Below, in pieces: positions 25,934 to 35,444 of a DNA stretch of 49,184 bases. Made by a program: the position numbers and the translations under genes. How positions within the stretch are numbered: the first letter of the stretch is position 1; every line of letters starts with the position of its first letter. The stretch lies in the NCBI GenBank assembly GCA_016218705.1, contig JACRDC010000094.1:1-49184 (forward strand), written 5' to 3'. The notes under the pieces are model-generated. The model had not been told where the DNA came from and did not search any database. It was given only the letters and a program-made list of their open reading frames with translations. Source of the DNA: Desulfarculus sp. (lineage in GTDB: Bacteria; Desulfobacterota; Desulfarculia; Desulfarculales; Desulfarculaceae).

Positions 25934-27205
25934 ATGCCCGACAGCCAGACCAGCGGCGCCCACAACCAGGCGCGCGCCAGCTATTGGCGGCGCCTGGCCC
26001 TGGTGCTGGCCGTGGTGGGGCCGGGCATCATCACCTCCAACGTGGACAACGACGCCGGCGGCATCACCACCTACTCCCTGGCCGGGGCCGAGTATGGCCT
26101 GAGGCTGCTCTGGACGCTTTTCCCCATCACCCTGGCCCTGATCGTGGTGCAGGACATGAGCGCCCGCATGGGCGCGGTCAGCGGCAAGGGCCTGGCCTCC
26201 CTGATCCGCGAGCGCTTCGGCGCCGCCGTGACCTTCTACCTGATGATCGGCCTGGTGCTGACCAACCTGGCCAACACCGTGGCCGAGTTCGCCGGCGTGG
26301 CCGCCTCCATGGCCCTCTTCGGGGTGGCCCCCCACTGGTCGGTGCCCATCGCGGCCGTGGCGGTCTGGCTCCTGGTCATCAAGGGCTCCTACAAGGCCGT
26401 GGAAAAGATATTTTTATGGGCCTGCCTGTTCTACGTGGCCTACATCGTCTCGGGTTTCTTGGCCGGCCCGGACTGGGGCCAGGTGTGGGGCGAACTGGCC
26501 CGGCCCAGGCTGGACCTGAGCCCCGGCGCCCTGACCATGGTGGTGGGCCTGGTGGGCACCACCATCGCCCCCTGGATGCAGTTCTACCTCCAGGCCTCGG
26601 TGGTGGACAAGGGACTGACGGCCAAGGATTATAAAATCGTGCGCTGGGACGTCATCGTGGGATCCATCACGGTGTCGGTGGTGGCCTTCTTCATCGTCCT
26701 GGTCTGCGCTTTCACCCTCAACGCCAACGGCATCAAGATCGAAAGCGCCGAGCAGGCGGCCATGGCCTTGAAGCCCCTGGCCGGGCGCTACGCCGCCGAC
26801 CTGTTCGCCTTCGGCCTTCTTAACGCCTCGCTGTTCGCCGCCTCCATCCTGCCCCTGTCCACGGCCTACACCGTCTGCGAGGCCTTTGGCTGGGAGTCCT
26901 CGGTGGACCGCAAGTTCGAGGAGGCCCCCCAGTTCTACATACTCTACTCCCTGATGGTGCTGGGCGGGGCGCTGACGGTGATGCTGCCGGGCATGCCCTT
27001 GATCTCCATCATGTACATCTCCCAGGTCATCAACGGCCTGGTGCTGCCGGTCATCCTTTTCTTCATGATTAAGCTCATCAACGACCCCCGCATCATGGGG
27101 GAGCAGGTCAACGGCCCGGTGGCCAACACCCTGGGATGGACCACCGTGGCCGTGGTCGGCGGCCTGACCCTGGTGATGGTCTGGCAGTCCACCCTGGGCG
27201 GCTAA
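25934..27205 (+). CDS. NRAMP-related divalent metal transporter, probably Mg2+ (NRMT type)
   Basis: The 423-residue product has about eleven membrane segments in the NRAMP/SLC11 fold. The TM1 metal motif DPGN reads DAGG here (in SNVDNDAGGITTYSLAGAEYG by alignment to the AGAxxG end). The TM6 motif MPH reads APW (in GTTIAPWMQFYLQAS). Replacement of the TM6 Met by Ala is a mark of NRAMP-related magnesium transporters, since that sulfur selects transition metals. It is co-oriented with and 27 bp after a detached MgtE regulatory domain, which supports Mg2+ as substrate. Mn2+ is an alternative. Ribosome-binding site AAGAGGA. Confidence 0.85.
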   Translation: MPDSQTSGAHNQARASYWRRLALVLAVVGPGIITSNVDNDAGGITTYSLAGAEYGLRLLWTLFPITLALIVVQDMSARMGAVSGKGLASLIRERFGAAVTFYLMIGLVLTNLANTVAEFAGVAASMALFGVAPHWSVPIAAVAVWLLVIKGSYKAVEKIFLWACLFYVAYIVSGFLAGPDWGQVWGELARPRLDLSPGALTMVVGLVGTTIAPWMQFYLQASVVDKGLTAKDYKIVRWDVIVGSITVSVVAFFIVLVCAFTLNANGIKIESAEQAAMALKPLAGRYAADLFAFGLLNASLFAASILPLSTAYTVCEAFGWESSVDRKFEEAPQFYILYSLMVLGGALTVMLPGMPLISIMYISQVINGLVLPVILFFMIKLINDPRIMGEQVNGPVANTLGWTTVAVVGGLTLVMVWQSTLGG

Positions 27206-27349
27206 CACACCCTCCCACTGCCCGCTTGCCCGGGCCCCGCCCGCGAGGGTACACTTTGCGGTGGCGTCCCGGCCCCGGCGGCGCCACGCCGGCCAGTCTC
27301 AACCTCCATTCCCGCGCGGCGCATGCCCGCGGGCAGGATCAGGCGCGCC

Positions 27350-28507
27350 ATGATCGCACACCCCCGCAAGAGCCCTCTGCCCGCCAAACTCCACCTCCTG
27401 GCCTGTGCCCTGCTCATGGCCGCCCTGCTCCTGGCCCCGGCCTGCTCCCGCGAAAACAAGGCCCAGCGCGAGCGCCCGCCGGTACCGGTGACCGTGGGCC
27501 AGGCGCGCCAAGAGGACGTGCCCGAGGTCATCAAGGCCATCGGACGCGTGGAGGCGCTCTCCACGGTCTCCATCAAGAGCCGCGTCACCGGCCAGCTCAT
27601 GACCGTGCATTTCAAGGAGGGCCAGTTCGTCAAGAAGGGCGACCCCCTGTTCACCATTGACCCCGCGCCCTTTGAATCGGCCCTCAAGCAGGCTTTGGCC
27701 CTGGCCGCCCGCGACCAGGCCCAGGCCGAGAAGGCCGCCGAGGACTTCAGGCGCTACCAGGAACTGGTCAGCCGCAAGGCCGTGAGCGCCGCCCAGTACG
27801 AGCAGTTCCAGATGGAGGCCCGGGCCAAGGCCGCCCAGGCCCAGATGAGCCAGGCCGAGGTGCAAAACGCCCGGCTCAACATCAGCTTCTGCCACATCGC
27901 CTCGCCCATCGCCGGGGTCATGGGCAGTTTGCAGGCCTACGCGGGCAACATGATAAAGGCCAACGACGACAAGCACATGGTCACAATCACCCAGGTGCAG
28001 CCCATCCTGGTGGCCTTCGCGGTGCCCGAGCAACTTCTCTCGCGCATTCGCCGCTTTCAGGCCCAGGGCCAGCTCAAGGTGCGGGCCGCCCCCCCCGGCG
28101 ACGACGACCTGCCGCTCAGCGGCGGCCTGGTCTTCGTGGACAACACCGTGGACACCGCCACCGGCACCATCAAGCTCAAGGCCTCCTACGACAACCCCGA
28201 CCACCTGTTGTGGCCGGGCCAGTTCGTAAACATCAACATGCTGCTCACCATCCGCCAGGGCGCGGTGGTGGTGCCCAGCAAGGCCCTGTCCGTGGGCCAG
28301 GCCGGCACCTACGTCTTCGTGGTGCAGCCCGACCAGACCGTGCAGGTGCGCCAGCTCAAGCTGGGCTTAAGCCTGGACGGACTGACCGTGGTGGAGGAGG
28401 GCCTCAAGGCCGGCGAGCAGGTGGTCACCGACGGCCAGTTGCGCCTGACACCCGGCGCCAGGATCGTCATCAAGGGCCAGGACGAAGGCGGGGAAGCCAG
28501 GTCATGA
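27350..28507 (+). CDS. RND efflux periplasmic adaptor (membrane fusion protein)
   Basis: Bridges an inner-membrane RND pump to an outer-membrane channel. The product (385 residues from ATG 27350; ATG 27323 is an upstream alternative lacking an RBS) has a signal with a Cys at residue 32 (LLLAPACS), a marginal lipobox, so it may be a lipoprotein. It has the lipoyl halves (VSIKSRVTGQLMTVHFKEGQ and FCHIASPIAGVMGSL), a helical hairpin rich in Ala/Gln between them, and beta-barrel and membrane-proximal domains with VPSKAL. It resembles the MdtA/AcrA class. It overlaps the pump gene at ATGA. Confidence 0.94.
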   Translation: MIAHPRKSPLPAKLHLLACALLMAALLLAPACSRENKAQRERPPVPVTVGQARQEDVPEVIKAIGRVEALSTVSIKSRVTGQLMTVHFKEGQFVKKGDPLFTIDPAPFESALKQALALAARDQAQAEKAAEDFRRYQELVSRKAVSAAQYEQFQMEARAKAAQAQMSQAEVQNARLNISFCHIASPIAGVMGSLQAYAGNMIKANDDKHMVTITQVQPILVAFAVPEQLLSRIRRFQAQGQLKVRAAPPGDDDLPLSGGLVFVDNTVDTATGTIKLKASYDNPDHLLWPGQFVNINMLLTIRQGAVVVPSKALSVGQAGTYVFVVQPDQTVQVRQLKLGLSLDGLTVVEEGLKAGEQVVTDGQLRLTPGARIVIKGQDEGGEARS

Positions 28508-31500
28508 GCATCTCCGGCATCTTCATCCGCCGGCCGGTGATGACCTCGCTCATCTGGCTGGGGGTCATGATCTTCGGCATCATGGCCTACCGCCAGTTGC
28601 CGGCCTCGGACCTGCCCAGCGTGGACTTCCCCACCGTGCAGGTGACGGCCACCCTGCCCGGGGCCAGCCCCGAGACCATGGCCTCGGCGGTGGCCACGCC
28701 GCTGGAGCGCGAGTTCTCCACCATCGCCGGCGTGGACTCCATCAACTCCCAGAGCGCCACCGGCATCACCAACATCACCCTGCAATTCAGCCTGGACCGC
28801 ACCATAGACGCGGCCTCCCAAGACGTGCAGGCGGCCATCACCCGCGCCTCGTCCAAGCTGCCCCAGAACATGCCGACCCCGCCCTTCTTCCGCAAGGTCA
28901 ATCCGGCGGACATGCCCATCCTCTACCTGGCCCTGAGTTCGCCGCTATTGCCCCTGTCGGCCATCAACGAATACGCCGACACCTTCATGGGCCAGCGTAT
29001 CTCCATGATAAGCGGCGTGGCCCAGGTTATGCTCTACGGCGCCCAGAAATACGCCGTGCGCGTGCAGCTCGACCCCAAGGCCCTGGCCAGCCGCGGCCTG
29101 GGCCTGGACGAGGTGGCCGGCGCCGTGGCCAAGGCCAACGTCAACCTGCCCACCGGCACCCTGCAAGGCCCCCACCAGGCCTTCACCGTGCAGGCCACCG
29201 GCCAGCTCAACGACGCCGCCGGCTACCGGCCGGTGATCGCGGCCTACCGCCAGGGCAACCCCGTGCGCCTGAGCGAGCTGGGCCGGGTCATTGACAGCGT
29301 GGAAAACGACAAGCTGGCCAGTTGGTACAACAACACCCGCGCCGTGGTGTTGGCCATCCAGCGCCAGCCGGGCACCAACACCATCGAGGTGGTGGACGCC
29401 ATCAAGAAGCTCCTGCCCCACTTCGAGGCCCAGTTGCCGGCCTCGGTGAAGATCAACATCCTCTACGACCGCTCCCAGTCCATCCGCTCCTCCCTGGAGG
29501 ACGTGAAGTTCACCCTCATGCTCTCCATCGCCCTGGTGGTGCTGGTGGTCTTCTTGTTCCTGCGCAACCTCTCGGCCACGGCCATCACCAGCCTGGCCCT
29601 GCCCGCCTCCATCGTGGGCACCTTCGCGGCCATGTCGCTGATGGGCTTCAGCCTGGACAACCTCTCGCTGTTGGCCCTGACGCTGTCCGTGGGCTTCGTG
29701 GTGGATGACGCCATTGTCATGCTGGAGAACATCGTGCGCCACCTGGAGAAGGGCGCGGGGGTCATGGAGGCCGCCTTCCAGGGTGCCAAGGAGATCGGCT
29801 TCACGGTCCTGTCCATGACGCTGTCCCTGGTGGCGGTCTTCATACCGGTGCTGTTCATGGGCGGCATCCTGGGCCGGCTCCTTCACGAGTTCGCGGTGGT
29901 CATCGGCCTGGCCATCCTCATCTCGGGCTTTGTCTCCCTGAGCCTCACCCCCATGCTGTGCAGCCGCTTTCTGCGCCCGCCCAGCCACCAGGAGCACGGC
30001 CGGCTCTACCAGGCCTCGGAGCGCGTCTTCGAGGCCTGGCTGCGCGCCTACGACTGGGCCTTGACGCGGGTGCTGGGGCACCGCCGCCTGACCATGCTGG
30101 TGCTGCTGGCGCTCACCGGCGGCACCCTGTACCTGTTCACCGCCATGCCCACCGGCTTCATCCCCGACGAGGACCAAGGACAGATATTCTGCTTCACCGA
30201 GGCCACCCAGGGCATCTCCTACGACTCCATGGTCAGCCACCAACTGGCCCTGGCCAGCATCGTCAGCCAGGACCCCAACGTGACCGACTTCATGTCCTCG
30301 GTGGGGGTCAGCGGCCCCAACCTCACCGGCAACACCGGGCGCATGTTCATGCACCTCAAGGAACGCCCCGAGCGCAAGCTGCACGTCAACGAGGTCATCA
30401 ACGGGCTCCGGGCCAAGATGGCCCAGGTGCCGGGCATCCAGGCCTTCTTGCAGAACCCGCCGGTGATACGCATCGGCGGCACCCTGACCAAGAGCCTCTA
30501 CCAGCTCACCCTGCAAAGCCCGGAGATGGACCTGCTCTACCAGGCCGCGCCCCAGCTAGAGGCCAAGATGCGCGAATTGCCCATTCTGCGCGACGTGACC
30601 AGCGACTTGCAGATCAAGAACCCCCAGGTGACGGTGCGCATAGACCGCGACAAGGCCAGTGCGCTGGGCATCAGCTCCCAGCAGGTGGAGGACGCCCTGT
30701 ACTACGCCTACGGCACCCGCCAGGTCTCCACCATCTACGCGCCCAACAACCAGTATCAGGTGATCCTGGAGCTTCTGCCCGAGTACCAGCGCGACCAGGA
30801 TTCGCTGTCCATGCTCTATGTGCGCAGCACCAGCGGCGAGTTGGTGCCCCTGCAATCGGTCTGCAAGATCACCCGCGACACCGGCCCCCTGGTGGTCAAC
30901 CACGCCGGGCAACTGCCCGCCGTGACCATCTCCTTCAACCTCACCCCCGGGGCCAGCCTGGGCGAGGCCGTGAGCAAGGTGCAACGCCTGGCCGCCCACA
31001 CCCTGCCCGCCGGCATCACCATGGGCTTCCAGGGCGTGGCCCAGGCCTTCCAGTCCTCTCTGGCCGGCATGACGCTCCTGCTCATCATGTCCATCCTGGT
31101 CATTTACCTGGTCCTCGGCGTGCTCTACGAGAGCTACATCCACCCGGTGACCATCCTCTCGGGATTGCCCACGGCGGCCTTTGGGGCGTTGTTCACCCTG
31201 ATGCTCTTCGGCATGGAGCTGAACCTCTATGCCTTCGTGGGGGTCATCATGCTGGTGGGCATCATGAAGAAGAACGCCATCATGATGATTGACTTCGCCA
31301 TCGTGGCCCAGGCCGAGGGCGGCAAGACGCCCCAGGAGGCCATCCACGAGGGCTGCCTGGTGCGCTTTCGCCCCATCATGATGACCACCATGGCCGCCCT
31401 GATGGGCACCCTGCCCATCGCCCTGGGCCTGGGGGCCGGGGCCGAGTCCCGGCGTCCCCTGGGCCTGGCCGTGGTGGGCGGGCTTCTGGTCTCCCAGATG

Positions 31501-31626
31501 CTAACCCTGTTCGTCACCCCGGTGTTCTACACCTACATGGAGTCCTTCCAGGAGCGTCTAAGGGCCTGGCGGGCACGGCGGCGCCAGGCACGGCGGCCGG
31601 AGCAGAACCAGACCAGCCAAGGCTGA
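28504..31626 (+). CDS. RND multidrug efflux transporter (MdtB/MdtC-like)
   Basis: The 1040-residue product is a proton-driven HAE-1 type RND pump. Visible are FIRRPVMTSLIWLGVM at the N-terminus (TM1), the TM4 proton-relay motif SVGFVVDDAIVMLENI (paired Asp), MTLSLVAVFIPVLFMGG, IPDEDQGQI after TM7, and GIMKKNAIMMIDFA near TM10. The start ATG 28504 overlaps the adaptor stop by 4 bp. The sequence resembles MdtB/MdtC more than AcrB. No outer-membrane TolC-type gene is in the cluster, so a TolC elsewhere is presumably used. Confidence 0.95.
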   Translation: MSISGIFIRRPVMTSLIWLGVMIFGIMAYRQLPASDLPSVDFPTVQVTATLPGASPETMASAVATPLEREFSTIAGVDSINSQSATGITNITLQFSLDRTIDAASQDVQAAITRASSKLPQNMPTPPFFRKVNPADMPILYLALSSPLLPLSAINEYADTFMGQRISMISGVAQVMLYGAQKYAVRVQLDPKALASRGLGLDEVAGAVAKANVNLPTGTLQGPHQAFTVQATGQLNDAAGYRPVIAAYRQGNPVRLSELGRVIDSVENDKLASWYNNTRAVVLAIQRQPGTNTIEVVDAIKKLLPHFEAQLPASVKINILYDRSQSIRSSLEDVKFTLMLSIALVVLVVFLFLRNLSATAITSLALPASIVGTFAAMSLMGFSLDNLSLLALTLSVGFVVDDAIVMLENIVRHLEKGAGVMEAAFQGAKEIGFTVLSMTLSLVAVFIPVLFMGGILGRLLHEFAVVIGLAILISGFVSLSLTPMLCSRFLRPPSHQEHGRLYQASERVFEAWLRAYDWALTRVLGHRRLTMLVLLALTGGTLYLFTAMPTGFIPDEDQGQIFCFTEATQGISYDSMVSHQLALASIVSQDPNVTDFMSSVGVSGPNLTGNTGRMFMHLKERPERKLHVNEVINGLRAKMAQVPGIQAFLQNPPVIRIGGTLTKSLYQLTLQSPEMDLLYQAAPQLEAKMRELPILRDVTSDLQIKNPQVTVRIDRDKASALGISSQQVEDALYYAYGTRQVSTIYAPNNQYQVILELLPEYQRDQDSLSMLYVRSTSGELVPLQSVCKITRDTGPLVVNHAGQLPAVTISFNLTPGASLGEAVSKVQRLAAHTLPAGITMGFQGVAQAFQSSLAGMTLLLIMSILVIYLVLGVLYESYIHPVTILSGLPTAAFGALFTLMLFGMELNLYAFVGVIMLVGIMKKNAIMMIDFAIVAQAEGGKTPQEAIHEGCLVRFRPIMMTTMAALMGTLPIALGLGAGAESRRPLGLAVVGGLLVSQMLTLFVTPVFYTYMESFQERLRAWRARRRQARRPEQNQTSQG

Positions 31627-31671
31627 ACCGCCACATCAGGCCGGAGGGTGCCGTCCCGGCGCGGGGGGGAT

Positions 31672-34056
31672 ATGGGCAAATGGTTTAGGAGGCTCTTGGG
31701 ACTGGCCTTGCTCCTGGCCTTGGCGGGCGCGGCCCTTTATTTCTACCTGCCCCGCCTCAACGGCTATCAGCAAGACGGCTCCCTGGACCTGCCCGGGCTC
31801 CAGTACCCAGTGACGGTGACCCGCGACGAGAAGGGCATGGCCCACATCCAGGCCCAAAGCCTGGAGGACGCGGTGCTGGCCCAGGGCTTTGTCACGGCCC
31901 AGGACCGCATCTTTCAGATGCAGACGACCAAGATGTTCGTGGAGGGGCGCCTGGGCGAGTTTCTGGGCGACAGGGCCGGCACCAGCGATCGCTTGCTGCG
32001 CACCCTGGGGTTCAAGGCCCTGGCCCAGCGCCAGTACCAGGCCCTGGGCGCCCAGGGCCGGCTTTTCTTCGAGCGTTATGCCCAGGGGGTCAATGCCTTC
32101 CTGGAGCGCTGTCCCGGCGACCTGCCCCTGGAGTTCACCCTGGCCGGAGTCAAGCCCGAGCCCTGGCGCCCCCAGGACAGCCTGGCCCTGCTCTATTACA
32201 TCGGCTACAGCACCTCGGGCAACCTGACGCACGAATTGATGGCCCAGGCCCTGGTGGACAAGCTGGGACCGGAAAAGGCCCGGGGGATGATGCCGCTGAA
32301 CATCAACCCCGACGACCCCGACGACGCCGGCGTAGAGGCCGCCCCGCCCCCGCCCCAGGCCCTTGGTCTGGAGCCCTTGGCGGCCCTGGCGCCCCTGCTC
32401 CAGGAAGGCCCCTACCGCCTGGGCAGCAACAACTGGGCGGTGAGCCCGGAGCGTAGCCAGAGCGGCCGGGCCATGCTGGCCGGCGACCCCCACCTGGACG
32501 CCCGCCTCCTGCCCGGCCCCTGGTACCCCCTGGGCCTGGCCGCGCCCGGCCTCAGGGTGGTGGGGGTGAACATGGCCGGGTTGCCGGGCATAGCCTTGGG
32601 GCGCACCAACCACCTGGCCATCAGCATGACCAACAACTACGGCGACACCCAGGACCTGTACCTGGAGGCCCTGGACCCCGCGGACCCGGGCCGTTACCTG
32701 GAGGGTGGGCGCTCCCTACCCTTCGAGGTGAGCGAGGAGACGCTACTCTTCAGGGACAAGCAGGCCCCCGGCGGCCTGCGTCAGGAAAAACTCCTGGTGC
32801 GCCGCACCAGCCGGGGGCCGGTGGTCAGCGGGTTGATGTCGGCCCTCAAGGGGGAGCGGGTCTTAACCCTGCGCTGGTCGCCGGCCGAGAAGCTGGTGGA
32901 AGACCTGGGGTTGATGCACATGCTGACCGCCGCCTCGGCGGCCGAGATGGACCGGCACCTTACCCGGGTGCCCATGCTGTGCCTCAACTGGGTCTTTGCC
33001 GACACCGCCGGCAACATCGGCCATCGGGTCTCGGGCGCCCTGCCCCTGCGCCGGGAAGGCGGGGCCTGGCCCTACCCCGTGGGCGCTGGCGGCGACAACT
33101 GGCGGGGCTGGATCCCACCGGAGCAGATGCCCCATGAGAGCAACCCGGCCCGGGGCTGGCTGGGCACCTGCAACCAGAAGGTCGTCCCCCATGACTACCC
33201 CCACTACTATTCCAACTTCTTCGCCTCCGGGCACCGCTACCGGCGGCTCAAGGAATTGCTGGACGCCCCCGGCGCCAGGAGCGCGGATGACTTCTGGCGC
33301 CACCAGCGCGACGTCAAGAGCCTGCTGGCCGCGCAGGTGGCCCCGGCCATGGCCAGGGAACTGTCATCCCACGCCGACACCGCGGAGATGGGCCAAGTCT
33401 TGGCCGGGTGGGATTTTGAGGAGGGCACCGAGGCCGTGGCGCCCAGCATCTTCAACCTCACCTGGTACAACTTCGCCCGCCTCTTGTACGAACCAGACCT
33501 GGGGCCGGAGTTGACCCGGCGCCTGCTCAACGACCTGTACTTCTGGGAGGAGCGCCTGGCCCGCGATGTGCAAACCGGGGTCTATCCCCCGGGAGTGAAC
33601 GCCGGCGAGCTGTGGCGGCGGGCGGCCCTGGAGACCAAGGCCCACCTACAGGAACAACTGGGCGCTCAACCGGCGGACTGGCGCTGGGGCCGCCTGCACT
33701 ACCTGGAGTTGATCAGCGTGTTGAGGCGCGAGGGCTGGGGCAAGGAGCTCTTGGGCAGCGGACGCCTGCCCCTGGCCGGCTCGGCGGCCACCCTGCTGCG
33801 CGGCCGGCCGGCCCTGGGCAAGGACATGGGCGCGGTCATCATGGCCTCGCTACGCATGGTGGCCGACCTTGGCGACCCGGACAAGGTGTTGGCGGTTATC
33901 CCCGGCGGGGTCTGCGAGCGCCTGTTCAGCCCCCACCGCACCGATCAGGTGGAGGCCTTCATGAGCGGCCATAAGCTCTACTGGTGGTTCAGCCAGGAGG
34001 CCCTGGACCAGCACGCCCGGCACCGTTTGAACCTGGTGCCGGCCCAGGACAAATAG
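31672..34056 (+). CDS. Penicillin acylase family (Ntn-hydrolase) protein
   Basis: The 794-residue product has an N-terminal membrane anchor or signal (residues 8-27), an alpha-chain region with DEKGMAHIQAQSLEDAVLAQGFVTAQDRIFQM (split: residues about 53-85), and then the self-processing site LGSNNW. Ser252 would become the N-terminal nucleophile of the beta chain. DPHLDARLLP and the GLPGIALGRTNHLA stretch follow, as in the family. Related enzymes cleave amides such as N-acyl-homoserine lactones, cephalosporins or acyl-lipids; the substrate here cannot be told. It follows the RND pair by 45 bp with a G-rich RBS. Confidence 0.9.
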   Translation: MGKWFRRLLGLALLLALAGAALYFYLPRLNGYQQDGSLDLPGLQYPVTVTRDEKGMAHIQAQSLEDAVLAQGFVTAQDRIFQMQTTKMFVEGRLGEFLGDRAGTSDRLLRTLGFKALAQRQYQALGAQGRLFFERYAQGVNAFLERCPGDLPLEFTLAGVKPEPWRPQDSLALLYYIGYSTSGNLTHELMAQALVDKLGPEKARGMMPLNINPDDPDDAGVEAAPPPPQALGLEPLAALAPLLQEGPYRLGSNNWAVSPERSQSGRAMLAGDPHLDARLLPGPWYPLGLAAPGLRVVGVNMAGLPGIALGRTNHLAISMTNNYGDTQDLYLEALDPADPGRYLEGGRSLPFEVSEETLLFRDKQAPGGLRQEKLLVRRTSRGPVVSGLMSALKGERVLTLRWSPAEKLVEDLGLMHMLTAASAAEMDRHLTRVPMLCLNWVFADTAGNIGHRVSGALPLRREGGAWPYPVGAGGDNWRGWIPPEQMPHESNPARGWLGTCNQKVVPHDYPHYYSNFFASGHRYRRLKELLDAPGARSADDFWRHQRDVKSLLAAQVAPAMARELSSHADTAEMGQVLAGWDFEEGTEAVAPSIFNLTWYNFARLLYEPDLGPELTRRLLNDLYFWEERLARDVQTGVYPPGVNAGELWRRAALETKAHLQEQLGAQPADWRWGRLHYLELISVLRREGWGKELLGSGRLPLAGSAATLLRGRPALGKDMGAVIMASLRMVADLGDPDKVLAVIPGGVCERLFSPHRTDQVEAFMSGHKLYWWFSQEALDQHARHRLNLVPAQDK

Positions 34057-34063
34057 GGACGGC

Positions 34064-35440
34064 CTACTCCGGCCCCAGGGTGAGGTACTGGGCCACGGCG
34101 CCGCGCTGGGCCAGCACCGTGACCCGGGGCAGCAGGCGGTGCTTGGCCATCTGGCGCAAAAAAGCCTCGCGGCTGGGGGTGGGGCCGTCGCCCACCTGGC
34201 GAATCAGGTCGCCGGGCTCCAGGCCCACGTCCTCGGCGGCCGAGCCCCGGCGCACCTTCTCGATCATCACCGCCGAGCCCGGCCGCACCCGATGGCGCAT
34301 GGCCGCCGGCCCACTCAGGTCCACCACCGTGAAGCCCAGGCGGCGCCAACTTATCTCCATGGCCCGCTCCTGGGGGAAGGGCCGGGCCTTGAGCGCGCGC
34401 TCCAGGGGCTGGCCGTTTTGCACCAGCCCCAGGCGCACCTCCTGGCCCACGCCCACCTCGGCCAGGGCCAGGCCGTAGTCGCCACTGTCCTTGATGGCCC
34501 GGCCGTTGACCGAGGTCAGCACCATGCCCCGGGCTAGGCCGGCCTCGGCGGCGGGGCTCTGCTCCATCACCTCCACCACCAGGGCGCCCCGGGGCTCCTT
34601 GAGGCCGAAGTGCTGGGCCAGGCGGGGGGTGACGTCCTGCAACTCCAGGCCCAGCCAGGAAGGCACCACCTGGCCGTAGCGCACCAGGTCCTCCACCACC
34701 CGCCGCACCCGGTTGACCGGGATGGCGAAGCCGATGCCCTGGGCCTGCTGGAAGATGGCGGTGTTGATGCCGATGACCTCGCCGTCGGCGTTCAAGAGCG
34801 GCCCACCGGAGTTGCCGGGGTTGATGCTGGCGTCAATCTGGATCAGGTCATGCATCCACTGGTTGCCCGCCGAGCGCACCTTGCGCCCCAGGGCGCTGAC
34901 CACGCCCACGGTGACGGTGTGGGACAGGCCGAAGGGGTTGCCGATGGCGACGACGTCCTCGCCGATCATGATCTGCTCGGAGTCGCCCAGGCTGAGCTGG
35001 GGCAGGGCGCCCTGGGGGGCGATGCGCAGCACCGCCAAGTCGCTCTGGGGGTCGGCGCCCAGCACCTGGGCCGCGAAGACCCGCTGGTCGGCCAACTGCA
35101 CGCTTATCTCGCTGGCGGCGCTGACCACGTGGCTGTTGGTGACAATGAGCCCCCGCCGGCCGTCCAGGATGAAGCCCGAGCCCAGGCTGGAGTGCTCCCG
35201 CTGCATGGGCTGGAAGAACTCCTCGAAGAAGCGGTCCATGGCCTCGTCGCCGGAGCGGAAAGCCCTTACCTGCACGCGGGTCTTGGTGGAGATGTTGACC
35301 ACCGCCGGGCCGGCCTGCTGCACCACGCGCACCGCCGGGGTGGCGCGGCTCAAGCGGTCGGCCAGGGCCGGGGCCGGGGTCAGCCACAAGGCCGCCAGCA
35401 GGGCCGCCACGGCCCAGCCCAGCAGAGAACGCGCCCTCAC
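34064..35440 (-). CDS. HtrA/DegP-type periplasmic serine protease
   Basis: The 458-residue product has a signal peptide (hydrophobic 8-27, ALA cleavage), a trypsin-like domain with the triad His (TNSHVV), Asp (QSDLAVL) and Ser (INPGNSGGPLLN), and two PDZ domains (about 270-360 and 375-455, with GMVLTSVNGRAI and EPGDLIRQVGD). It acts as a protease or chaperone on misfolded envelope proteins. The start is GTG 35440, because it lies 4 bp after htpX and the signal peptide starts right there. It is in an operon with htpX, another envelope stress protease. Confidence 0.94.
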   Translation of the reverse strand: MRARSLLGWAVAALLAALWLTPAPALADRLSRATPAVRVVQQAGPAVVNISTKTRVQVRAFRSGDEAMDRFFEEFFQPMQREHSSLGSGFILDGRRGLIVTNSHVVSAASEISVQLADQRVFAAQVLGADPQSDLAVLRIAPQGALPQLSLGDSEQIMIGEDVVAIGNPFGLSHTVTVGVVSALGRKVRSAGNQWMHDLIQIDASINPGNSGGPLLNADGEVIGINTAIFQQAQGIGFAIPVNRVRRVVEDLVRYGQVVPSWLGLELQDVTPRLAQHFGLKEPRGALVVEVMEQSPAAEAGLARGMVLTSVNGRAIKDSGDYGLALAEVGVGQEVRLGLVQNGQPLERALKARPFPQERAMEISWRRLGFTVVDLSGPAAMRHRVRPGSAVMIEKVRRGSAAEDVGLEPGDLIRQVGDGPTPSREAFLRQMAKHRLLPRVTVLAQRGAVAQYLTLGPE

Positions 35441-35444
35441 CGGC

